Origin: Streptomyces sp. SCL15-4 | GTDB lineage: Bacteria > Actinomycetota > Actinomycetes > Streptomycetales > Streptomycetaceae | Direction of reading: 5' to 3' | NCBI RefSeq assembly: GCF_033366695.1 | Contig: NZ_JAOBTQ010000001.1 | Span: forward strand, 5,580,001 to 5,644,000 | DNA length: 64,000 nucleotides | Shown here: positions 8,334 to 18,600 of the stretch, one piece after another | Numbering within the stretch: position 1 is the stretch's first letter | How the letters are laid out: every line of letters begins with the position of its first letter | Notes under the pieces: model-generated | What the model saw: only the letters and a program-made list of their open reading frames with translations | Databases searched by the model: none | What the model was told of the DNA's origin: nothing | Made by a program: the position numbers and the translations under genes

Positions 8334-9833
8334 ATGGCGGACGCGAAACGAGAGATCGAGCGCAAGTACGAATCCGACGACGGCGGGCTGCCCGACCTGA
8401 CCGGCGTCGGCCCGGTGGCCTCCGTCCTCGACCGCGGCCTGGTCGAGCTGGACGCCACGTACTACGACACCACCGACGAACGCCTGGCCGCGGCCTCGCT
8501 CACGCTGCGCCGCCGCACCGGGGGCTCGGACGCCGGCTGGCATCTGAAGTTCCCCGTCGCCCCAGGCGTCCGCGACGAGATCCGGGCCCCGCTCGGCGAC
8601 ACCGTGCCCGAACAGGTCGCCGCCCTGGTCCGCTCCCGGGTCCGGGACCGCGCGCTGGTGCCGCTGGTCCGGCTGCGCTCGGCCCGGGACGTACGGCACC
8701 TGCTCGACGCGCGGGGCACCCTGCTGGCCGAGGCCGGCGTCGACACCGTGACCGCCGAGCGGCTCACCGGCCCGGGCGGAACCGCCCGGTGGACCGAGAT
8801 CGAGGTGGAACTCGCCGACGACGGCGACCCGGCCCTCCTCGACCGGCTGGAGAAGCGGCTGCGCGCGGCCGGCGCGCGGCCCTCCGCCGCCCCGTCCAAG
8901 CTGGCCCGCGCCCTGGCGGAGACCGCGCCGGACCCCACCGGCCGGCCGGCCGCGCCCGCCGCGCCCGAGACCGCCGGCGACCACGTCCTCGCCTATCTGC
9001 GCGCCCAGCGGGACGCGCTGGTCGCACTCGACCCCGCCGTGCGCCGCGGCATCCCCGACTCGGTGCACCGGATGCGGGTCGCCACCCGCCGCGCCCGCAG
9101 CACCCTGCGCACCTTCACCGGCGTCCTCGACCGCGCCGTCACCGGCCCGGTCGGCGCCGAACTGAAGTGGCTCGCGGGCGAGCTGGGCACCGAACGCGAC
9201 CAGGAGGTGCTGGCCGACCGGCTGACGACCGCCCTCGACGCGCTCCCGCCCGCCCTGGTCGCCGGCCCCGTCCCCGAACGGCTCACCGCCTGGGCCGAGG
9301 CCCGCCGCGGCGCCCACGCCCACCTGACCGGCGTCCTGGACTCCCGCCGCTATCTGGCCCTCCTCGACGCCCTGGACGCCCTGCTCGACGATCCGCCGCT
9401 GCGCCGGGCGGCCGGCCGGAAACCGAAGAAGACGCTCGCCAAGGCCGTACGCAAGGACGAGCGCAAACTCACGGCCCTGATGGAGCACGCCCTCGCGCTG
9501 CCGCCGGGACAGGAGCGCGACCGCGCCCTGCACGAGGCCCGCAAGAAGGCCAAGCGCACCCGGTACGCGGCCGAGGCCGCCACCGAGGCCCTGGGCGCCC
9601 CCGCCCGCGCCCTCACCAAGGCCATGAAGGGCCTGACCACCCTGCTCGGCGACCACCAGGACAGCGTCATGGCCCGCCGGGTCCTGCGCGAGCTGGCCGC
9701 GGTGGCCCACGCGGCGGGAGAGAGCGCGTTCACCTACGGGCTGCTGTACGGCGGGCAGGAGAGCCACGCGGCCCGGCTGGAGGCGGAGCTGCCCGGGCGC
9801 TGGAAGGAGGCCGGCACCGCGCTGTCCGGCTGA
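8334..9833 (+). CDS. CYTH and CHAD domain protein
   Basis: A 499-residue soluble protein with two domains. The N-terminal CYTH (triphosphate tunnel metalloenzyme) domain, about residues 1–190, starts with the EIERK signature (ExExK, E7/E9/K11). The C-terminal CHAD domain, about 215–495, is helical and rich in conserved His/Arg, seen as VHRMRVATRRARSTLRTF and RKKAKRTRYAAEA. CYTH domains hydrolyse inorganic or nucleoside triphosphates, and CHAD domains bind polyphosphate, so a role at polyphosphate is likely, though the exact substrate cannot be read from sequence. The gene stands alone between rodA and the radical SAM gene. Confidence 0.93.
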   Translation: MADAKREIERKYESDDGGLPDLTGVGPVASVLDRGLVELDATYYDTTDERLAAASLTLRRRTGGSDAGWHLKFPVAPGVRDEIRAPLGDTVPEQVAALVRSRVRDRALVPLVRLRSARDVRHLLDARGTLLAEAGVDTVTAERLTGPGGTARWTEIEVELADDGDPALLDRLEKRLRAAGARPSAAPSKLARALAETAPDPTGRPAAPAAPETAGDHVLAYLRAQRDALVALDPAVRRGIPDSVHRMRVATRRARSTLRTFTGVLDRAVTGPVGAELKWLAGELGTERDQEVLADRLTTALDALPPALVAGPVPERLTAWAEARRGAHAHLTGVLDSRRYLALLDALDALLDDPPLRRAAGRKPKKTLAKAVRKDERKLTALMEHALALPPGQERDRALHEARKKAKRTRYAAEAATEALGAPARALTKAMKGLTTLLGDHQDSVMARRVLRELAAVAHAAGESAFTYGLLYGGQESHAARLEAELPGRWKEAGTALSG

Positions 9834-9903
9834 GCGTTCGGGGCGGGCCGCCGGGCGGGTTAGGCTTGATGGTCCCCCCTGTCAGCTCATGAAGGTTCGC
9901 GAG

Positions 9904-11865
<1,962 letters not shown>

Positions 11866-11899
11866 GGTCACCCGCCCCGCGTCCGTCCGTACGGACCCC

Positions 11900-11929
11900 G
11901 AGCCCCCTCCCCCGGTCGGGAGGGGGCTC
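11900..11929 (+). terminator. Terminator hairpin after the radical SAM gene
   Basis: A perfect 12-bp stem, GAGCCCCCTCCC (11900–11911) with GGGAGGGGGCTC (11918–11929), has a 6-nt loop. There is no T-run, as is common in Streptomyces terminators. Confidence 0.75.
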
Positions 11930-12040
11930 GTCGGCGTCCGGTGGCGTACGAGCGGGCCCGGGGCCCGGCCGCGGCGAGTTGCCTTGCCCGCGCGGAGGGC
12001 CGCTGTTAGTTCTTGGGCACCCGACGCCAGGGAGCACGCC

Positions 12041-13372
12041 GTGCGCCAAGAGCCTCCTCGCCCCGTTCCTCCGCGTTGCCGGGTCCGGGCACTCACCTGC
12101 GCCGTCGCGGCCCTCGCCCTTCTGACGCTCACCGCCGCGACGCGTCCTCCCGACACCGGCCCGCGCGTCCCCGCGGACCCGGCGGCCGTGGTCCGGGAGT
12201 GGAATGCCGTCGCCACCGACACGGTCACGGCCGCCCTCGGCCCGCGTCCCTCCGGGCAGGCGGCGATCTGGCAGGGGTTCGTCTCCGTCGCCGTGTACAA
12301 CGCGGTGGTGGGGATCGAAGGCGGTTACGAGCTGTACAAATGGCGCGAGCGCGGTCCGGCCGGGGCGTCCTCCGCGGCGGCCGCGGCCACCGCGGCCCAC
12401 GACGTGCTGCTCACCTGCTTCCCTGCCTTCAAGGAGCGGCTCGACGCCGTCTACGCGGACTCGCTCGCCGCTCTCCCGGCCGGCCGGGCCAGAGACCGGG
12501 GCGTGAGCCACGGCAGGCGCGCTGCCGCCCACGTCATGGAACTCCGGGAAGGCGACGGCAGGTTCGCGGACGTCCCGTTCACCGCTTCACCGGCACCGGG
12601 CGTCTGGCGGCCCACCCCGCCCGCGTACCAGCCCTTCATCGACACCTGGCTCGCCAGGCTCCGCCCCCTCCTGCTCACCTCTGCGCGGCAGTTCCGTCCC
12701 GGCGGCCCGCCCGCCCTCTCCTCGGCCGCCTACGCCGAGGACGTCCGGGAGGTGGAGGCCATGGGCGCGAAGACCGGCTCGCACCGGAGCGCGCGGCAGA
12801 CCGCGACCGCCCTCTTCTTCAGCGGCAACCTGGTCGCGCAGGTCCAGGCGGCCGTACGCGACCACGCCGCCCGGCACCGGCTCGGCATCGCAGGGACGGC
12901 CCGGCTGTTCGCCGCCGTGAACGCGTCGGCGACGGACGCCGTCGTCACCGCGTGGGACGCCAAGCTCCGCTACGGCTCCTGGCGGCCGGTCACCGCCATC
13001 CGCCTCGCCGGCACCGACGGCAACCCCGCGACGACCGCCGACCCGGCCTGGGAGCCGCTGCTCCCCACCCCGCCCCATCCGGACCACGTCGCCGGCCACA
13101 CGACCGTCGCCGCCGCCGTGGCACGCGCCCTGACCGGTGTCCTCGGCACCTCGCGCATCGACCTCTACGTCCCCTCCGAAGTCACCGGCACCACGCGGTA
13201 CTACGGGTCCGCCGACGACCTGAACCGGGATGTCGTCGACGCCCGTGTGTGGGGCGGCGTCCACTCCCGCACGGCGGACGTCGCCGGCCGCCGGGCCGGC
13301 GCCCGCCTCGCCGCCTGGGCGCTGGGCCACTACTTCCGGCCGGTCGGCGACGACACGCCCGCGGCTCGCTGA
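12041..13372 (+). CDS. Secreted vanadium-dependent haloperoxidase-like (PAP2 superfamily) protein
   Basis: A 443-residue protein with an N-terminal export signal: basic start, a hydrophobic stretch at about residues 18–30, then Pro/Thr-rich sequence. The oxyanion-binding residues of the vanadium haloperoxidase/acid phosphatase fold are present: K308-x6-R315-P (KLRYGSWRP), the PDHVAGH loop ending in H353, and R402-x5-H408 (RVWGGVH), where the His would ligate vanadate. The Ser of the usual SGH is Ala here. Halide oxidation or phosphatase activity are both possible. GTG 12041 follows CCAGGGAG at good spacing. The gene has its own upstream space and separates two genes that are normally neighbours (TIGR03960 and TIGR03936), so it may be a later insertion. 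Confidence 0.85.
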   Translation: MRQEPPRPVPPRCRVRALTCAVAALALLTLTAATRPPDTGPRVPADPAAVVREWNAVATDTVTAALGPRPSGQAAIWQGFVSVAVYNAVVGIEGGYELYKWRERGPAGASSAAAAATAAHDVLLTCFPAFKERLDAVYADSLAALPAGRARDRGVSHGRRAAAHVMELREGDGRFADVPFTASPAPGVWRPTPPAYQPFIDTWLARLRPLLLTSARQFRPGGPPALSSAAYAEDVREVEAMGAKTGSHRSARQTATALFFSGNLVAQVQAAVRDHAARHRLGIAGTARLFAAVNASATDAVVTAWDAKLRYGSWRPVTAIRLAGTDGNPATTADPAWEPLLPTPPHPDHVAGHTTVAAAVARALTGVLGTSRIDLYVPSEVTGTTRYYGSADDLNRDVVDARVWGGVHSRTADVAGRRAGARLAAWALGHYFRPVGDDTPAAR

Positions 13373-13384
13373 GGCCGCGGGCCG

Positions 13385-13402
13385 GCCGCGGACGTCCGCG
13401 GC
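13385..13402. repeat. 18-bp perfect palindrome after the haloperoxidase gene
   Basis: GCCGCGGAC/GTCCGCGGC is a perfect palindrome 12 bases after the stop at 13372. It may act as a terminator without a loop or as a protein site. It shares the core CGCGGACGTCCGCG with the palindrome upstream of mrdA. Confidence 0.6.
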
Positions 13403-13470
13403 ACCCGCCTGTGTCGTGATGAACATGACAGGACTGCATCCGAACGGGCGGTCCGCGCGTCTTCCTGATC

Positions 13471-14583
13471 ATGGATCTTCAGAAGTCGCCGGAGCCGCGC
13501 CACCAGGGCGAAGGGTGCCTCGTCGTCGCCGTCCGCCTGCCCGTGCGGATCGTCGTCCTGGTGCTGGTCGTGCCGGTGCGGATGGTGTGGGACGCGCTCG
13601 TCGTCGCCGGGCGGCTTCTGCGGGACACCGTGCTCAGACCGCTCGGCCGGGCCCTCGCGTGGACCGGCAGGGCCCTGTTCGTCCGGCCGTTCGTGGCCCT
13701 GTGGCGGTATCTCCTGGTCCCCGCCGGCAGGGCGCTCGCCTGGCTCGGCCGGGTCCTCGTCGTCGTACCGGCCGTGTGGTTCCACCGGTACGTCCTCACC
13801 CCCGTCGGACACGCCCTCGCCCGGCTGGCGCGCGGGGCCGGCGCCGGGCTCGCGTGGGTGTACACGCGCGTGCTGGTTCCCGTCGGGCGGGCGCTGGCCT
13901 GGCTACTGAAGGGCGTCGGTGCCGTACTGGCCGCCCTCGGGCTCGGCGTGTACGCGGCCGTCGCCTGGCTGGTGCGGTACCTGGTCCTCGTCCCCGCGCG
14001 CCTGCTGTACACCTGGGTCCTCGCACCCGTGGGCCGGGCCGTCGCCTGGTGCGTACGAGGCATCGGATGGCTGCTCGGGCTGTTCGTCACCGCGGTCGGC
14101 CTGGCCCTGTACTGGACCGCCCGCGTGCTGTTCGTGCTGCCCGCGCTCGCGCTGTGGCGCTGGGTCCTCGCACCCGTCGGCCGGTTCCTCGCCCTCGTCG
14201 CCCGCGAGGTCCAAGACGCCCTCGGGCACGCCTGGCGGATCGCCGGACGGATCTCCCGCGCCGTCGGCCGCGCCCTCGGCACCCTCCTGCGGTGGATCTT
14301 CGTGGAGCCGGTGCGCTGGGCGTACCGCACCGTCCTCACCCCTGTCGGCCACGCCGTGCGGGACGCCGTCCTGCGCCCCGTCGCCGCGGGCGTACGCGCG
14401 GTGGGACGGGTCGTCCGCGAGGCGCTGACCACGGCCCGCGACACCATGCGCCAGGCGCGCGCCGAGTTCCGGCGCATGCTGTTCGGCGATCCCGGGCAAC
14501 CGGTGGAGGCGGACCGGCGGGAACCCGTGGGCCGCGACACACGTACTCTTGGTAGGAGTACGACCGCACTCACGAAGGACTGA
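13471..14583 (+). CDS. Repetitive Arg/Trp/Val-rich membrane-associated protein of unknown function
   Basis: A 370-residue protein that I do not recognise as a named family. It contains about eight copies of a loose motif, L-x-P-V-G-R-A-L-A-W, at intervals of roughly 25–50 residues (LRPLGRALAW, LVPAGRALAW, LVPVGRALAW, LAPVGRAVAW, LAPVGRFLAL, LTPVGHAVRD and others). Hydrophobic stretches with aromatic/Arg pairs such as WRY, FHRY, YTW and WRW separate them. It is strongly basic and amphipathic, so it probably lies on or weaves through the membrane. The C-terminal 60 residues are charged. A gene of this kind commonly precedes the TIGR03936 gene in Streptomyces; its stop lies six bases before the likely start of that gene, suggesting co-transcription. 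The ATG at 13471 has no strong ribosome site. Confidence 0.75.
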   Translation: MDLQKSPEPRHQGEGCLVVAVRLPVRIVVLVLVVPVRMVWDALVVAGRLLRDTVLRPLGRALAWTGRALFVRPFVALWRYLLVPAGRALAWLGRVLVVVPAVWFHRYVLTPVGHALARLARGAGAGLAWVYTRVLVPVGRALAWLLKGVGAVLAALGLGVYAAVAWLVRYLVLVPARLLYTWVLAPVGRAVAWCVRGIGWLLGLFVTAVGLALYWTARVLFVLPALALWRWVLAPVGRFLALVAREVQDALGHAWRIAGRISRAVGRALGTLLRWIFVEPVRWAYRTVLTPVGHAVRDAVLRPVAAGVRAVGRVVREALTTARDTMRQARAEFRRMLFGDPGQPVEADRREPVGRDTRTLGRSTTALTKD

Positions 14584-14589
14584 GCGACA

Positions 14590-15408
14590 CTGGGCAAGCG
14601 ACAGCCCGAAGGCCCGCCGCCCGCACCCGCGGTGCAGCGCATTCGCCTGCGCTACACCAAGCGCGGCCGCCTGAGGTTCACCAGCCACCGAGACTTCCAG
14701 CGCGCCTTCGAGCGTGCGCTGCGCCGCGCCGAGGTGCCCATGGCGTACTCGGCGGGGTTCACGCCGCACCCCAAGGTGTCGTATGCCAATGCCGCACCCA
14801 CCGGCACGGGCAGTGAGGCGGAGTATCTGGAGATCGCGCTCACCGCGCCGCGCGACCCGGAGACCCTGCGCGTCCTCCTCGACGAGTCGCTGCCCGCCGG
14901 GCTCGACATCACCGAGGCGGTCGAGGCACGGACCTCCGGCCTCGCCGACCGGCTGACGGCCTCCGTCTGGGAGCTGCGGCTGGACGGCGTCGAGCCGGCC
15001 GAGGCCGAGCGCGCGGTGGAGGCCTTCACCAAGGCCGGCACCGTCGAGGTGCAGCGGATGACCAAGAACGGCGTCCGCACCTTCGACGCCCGCCCGGCGG
15101 TGGTGAGCCTGGAAACGCACGATGCTCCGGCTGATAGGCCGAGCGACCGGCCCTGTGCGATACTGCGGCTGGTTGTTCGGCACGTGACGCCTGCCGTACG
15201 ACCCGACGACGTCCTGTCCGGTCTCCGCGCCGTGGCCGACCTGGCGCCGCCGGTCCCCGCAGCGGTGACCAGGCTGGCGCAGGGGCTGTTCGATGAAGAG
15301 ACCGGCACGGTGACCGACCCGCTCGCGCCCGACCGCGAGGCTGCCGGGGCCCTGACGGCCCAGTCGGCCGCCGCCGCGACGGCGCCGTTGCCGGAAGGTC
15401 CCGCGTAG
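14590..15408 (+). CDS. TIGR03936 family (DUF2344) protein, probable CTG start
   Basis: A protein of about 272 residues in the family that accompanies TIGR03960 radical SAM proteins; the shared process is not known. The core begins [21 protein letters not shown], followed by [15 protein letters not shown], both characteristic. The first GTG in frame is at 14632 (258 residues), but its only GA-rich upstream element (GAAGG, 14608–14612) is 19 bases away. In contrast, GAAGGA (14574–14579) lies ten bases before an in-frame CTG at 14590 that would give an N-terminus [15 protein letters not shown] therefore place the start at CTG 14590, with GTG 14632 as the conservative alternative. rne follows after a 262-bp leader. 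Confidence 0.85.
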   Translation: MGKRQPEGPPPAPAVQRIRLRYTKRGRLRFTSHRDFQRAFERALRRAEVPMAYSAGFTPHPKVSYANAAPTGTGSEAEYLEIALTAPRDPETLRVLLDESLPAGLDITEAVEARTSGLADRLTASVWELRLDGVEPAEAERAVEAFTKAGTVEVQRMTKNGVRTFDARPAVVSLETHDAPADRPSDRPCAILRLVVRHVTPAVRPDDVLSGLRAVADLAPPVPAAVTRLAQGLFDEETGTVTDPLAPDREAAGALTAQSAAAATAPLPEGPA

Positions 15409-15481
15409 GGACGGACGTCGTAGCGCCGCCCTCGTACTCGGGAGCCACCTGGGTCGGGCAGCGCACCGACCAGAAGACTTT

Positions 15482-15517
15482 CGCCAGGCCGTACCGACAA
15501 GGCGTACGGAACCGGCG
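15482..15517 (+). other. Hairpin in the 5' leader of rne
   Basis: Within the 262-bp gap upstream of rne, CGCC + CCGTAC pair with GTACGG + GGCG across short bulges (15482–15517). It may be an mRNA leader structure. RNase E genes often regulate themselves through their 5' leader, but nothing here proves that. The rest of 15409–15670 shows no gene. Confidence 0.4.
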
Positions 15518-15670
15518 AGACAGGACACAGAGTGCTCCCGTGCGGCGCCCGCGCCCCGGACGGCGGCCACCGCGTTTCGCGCGGGCCGCGGACGTCAACG
15601 GCGGACGGTCCCCTGAGACCGGCGCCGGACCAGGTGCGGCGCCCGGGAGCCTGACGGGAGATACGCCCGC

Positions 15671-18600
15671 ATGCTCGGACCGAACGAACCCCAAGAGGGT
15701 TCCGAACTGAACACCCCCAGCGACACCCTGCCCCCGCGCAGGCGTCGCCGTGCCGCCTCCCGCCCGGCGGGCCCGCCCGCCGCAGCGGCCGGGGCGCCCG
15801 CGGAGGTCACCGTGCCGGCCATACCGGCCGCGGAGACGGACGAGGTCGCCGAGGCCCTGGAAGACGGCGAGGCCGCCGAGGCCGTGGAGACCGTCGGCGC
15901 CGCGGAGGCGCCGGTGACCGGGGAGGCGGCAGAGCCCGCCGCCGCGCGTCCGCGCCGCCGTGCCACGCGCCGCGCGTCGGCGCCCGCCGGTGCGCCGGCG
16001 ACCGCCGAGGCCGCCGAGACCGTCGTCCCGGCCGCGTCCGCCGCCGAGCCGGCCCCCGCCGTCCGTCGCCGAGGCCGGCGCGGTCGTCGTCGGCGAGGAG
16101 GCCGCGCCGCGCCGCACCCGGCGCCGCGCCACGCGCAGCGTGGCCACGCCGCCCGCCGCCACCGAGACCCCTTCGGCCGCCGAGACGCCCGCCGAGGCCG
16201 ACACCGCCGCGCCGGAGACGCCCGCCGAGGCCGCCGCCGAGGTTGCGCCCGCGCGTCCGCGTCGCCGTGCCACGCGCCGTGCGTCGGCCGCCGCAGAGCC
16301 CGCCGAGACCGTCGCCCCGGCCGCCGCCGGGACGGAGGCCGCGCAGGAGCCGGTTGCCGAGGAGGCCGCCGAGGCCGCTCCCGCCGCGCGTCCGCGTCGT
16401 AGGGCCACGCGTCGTGCGTCGGCTCCGGCTGGTGCGCCGCAGGGTGCGGAGGAGGCGTCTGCCGAGGTGACCGAGGCCGTGGCTCCCGCTGTGCAGGAGC
16501 CGGTTGCCGAGGAGGCTGCCGAGGTTGCGCCCGCGCGTTCGCGTCGTAGGGCCACGCGTCGTGCGTCGGCTCCGGCTGGTGCGCCGCAGGGTGCGGAGGA
16601 GGCGTCTGCCGAGGTGACCGAGGCCGTGGCTCCCGCTGTGCAGGAGCCGGTTGCCGAGGAGGCTGCCGAGGTTGCGCCCGCGCGTTCGCGTCGTAGGGCG
16701 ACGCGTCGTGCGTCGGCTCCGGCTGGTGCGCCGCAGGGTGCGGAGGAGGCGGCTGTCGAGGTGACCGAGGCCGTGGCTCCCGCTGTGCAGGAGCCGGTTG
16801 CTGAGGAGGCTGCCGAGGTTGCGCCTGCGCGTTCGCGTCGTAGGGCGACGCGTCGTGCGTCGGCTCCGGCTGGTGCGCCGCAGGGTGCGGAGGAGGCGGC
16901 TGTCGAGGTGACCGAGGCCGTGGCTCCCGCTGTGCAGGAGCCGGTTGCCGAGGAGGCTGCCGAGGTTGCGCCTGCGCGTTCGCGTCGTAGGGCCACGCGT
17001 CGTGCGTCGGCTCCGGCCGGTGCGCCGCAGGGTGCCGAAGAGGTGACCGCCGCCGAGGTGACCGAGGTGACCGAGCCGGCCGCTCCCGCCGCGCAGGAGA
17101 CGCCCGTCGAGCCGGTTGCCGAGGCGCCCGTCGAAGAGGCCGCTCCGCGCCGTACCCGGCGCCGGGCCACCCGCCGGGTGTCAGCGCCCGCCGGCGCGCC
17201 CACGGGCGAGGACGCCGCCGAGGCTCCCGCCGCCACCCAGGCCGGGGAGGACACCTCCGCCCCCGCCGCGGAGCCGGAGGTCCCCGTGACCACGCACACC
17301 ACCGAGCCGGCCGCCGCCGCCCAGGCCCCGCAGATCCCCGCGCCGGCCGCCGAGGCCGCCGCGCCGCGCCGTACCCGGCGCCGGGTCGCGCGGGCCGCGT
17401 CCGGGTTCGCCGCGCCCGCGCAGTCCGCCGCGCCCGAGACCGCCGCCGAGCCGGCCGAGGCCGCTGCGCCCGCCGAGCCCGCCGAGGCGAAGGGCAAGCG
17501 CCGTCCCGCCCGTCCGGCCGTCGCCGTCTTCCAGGCGCCGGTGTTCACCGAACCCCGGTTCCAGACGCCGGAGCGGGCCGCCGCGAGGCCGCGGCCGAGG
17601 CCGCCGGGACGGAGGAGCCCGAGGAGACCGAGGAGACCGAGGAGTACGCGGAGGAGCGCGCCGAGACCGGCACCCGCCGGCGCCGGCGCCGTCGCGGTGC
17701 CGCCGAGGACACCCGGCCCGCCGGGCCCGTCGCCGAGGAGGAGCCGGAGGAGGCCGAGGAGGCCCCCGAGGCCGCGGAGGACCTCGCCGAGGGCGAGGAG
17801 GGCGACGAGACCGACGGCGCCGAGGGCTACGAGGAGTCCGGCTCGCGCCGCCGTCGCCGCCGGGGCGGACGCCGCCGCCGGCGCGGTGACGCCGCCGAGG
17901 GCGAGGGCGGCGACGCCGACGACCTGGCCGCCGAGCAGGCCGCGCAGGACGCCGAGGACACCGCCGAGCAGGACGAGGAGGACGCCGAGGAGGGCCGCGC
18001 CGACGAGCCCGCCGGGTCCAGCGCCAGCAGCCGCCGGCGCCGTCGCCGCCGGCGCCGGGCCGGTGACGCCGCCGTCGACGCCGAGCCCACCGCCGACGAC
18101 CCGGAGCGCACCGTCGTCAAGGTCCGCGAGCCGCGCAAGGCGAGCGAGCCGTCCGACGAGGTGCAGTCCATCAAGGGCTCGACCCGTCTGGAGGCCAAGA
18201 AGCAGCGCCGTCGGGAAGGCCGTGAGCAGGGGCGCCGCCGGGTCCCGATCATCACCGAGGCCGAGTTCCTGGCCCGCCGCGAGGCCGTCGAGCGCGTGAT
18301 GGTGGTCCGCCAGCACGGCGACCGTACGCAGATCGGCGTCCTGGAGGACGGCGTGCTCGTCGAGCACTACGTCAACAAGGAGCAGTCGACCTCGTACGTC
18401 GGCAACGTCTACCTGGGCAAGGTCCAGAACGTGCTGCCGTCGATGGAGGCCGCCTTCATCGACATCGGCAAGGGCCGCAACGCCGTCCTGTACGCCGGCG
18501 AGGTCAACTTCGAGGCGCTCGGCATGTCGGGCGGACCGCGCCGCATCGAGTCGGCCCTGAAGTCCGGCCAGCCCGTGCTCGTGCAGGTCACGAAGGACCC

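Noticed and set aside
16395..17035. CRISPR-like array
   Set aside because: Units are 147 bp, directly adjacent, in frame and protein-coding; there are no spacers or cas genes.
16050..17590. Programmed frameshifting as an explanation for the rne frame changes
   Set aside because: Neither site has a slippery heptamer with a downstream pseudoknot that I can see, and two opposite programmed shifts in one linker would be unprecedented; sequencing error or mutation is simpler.
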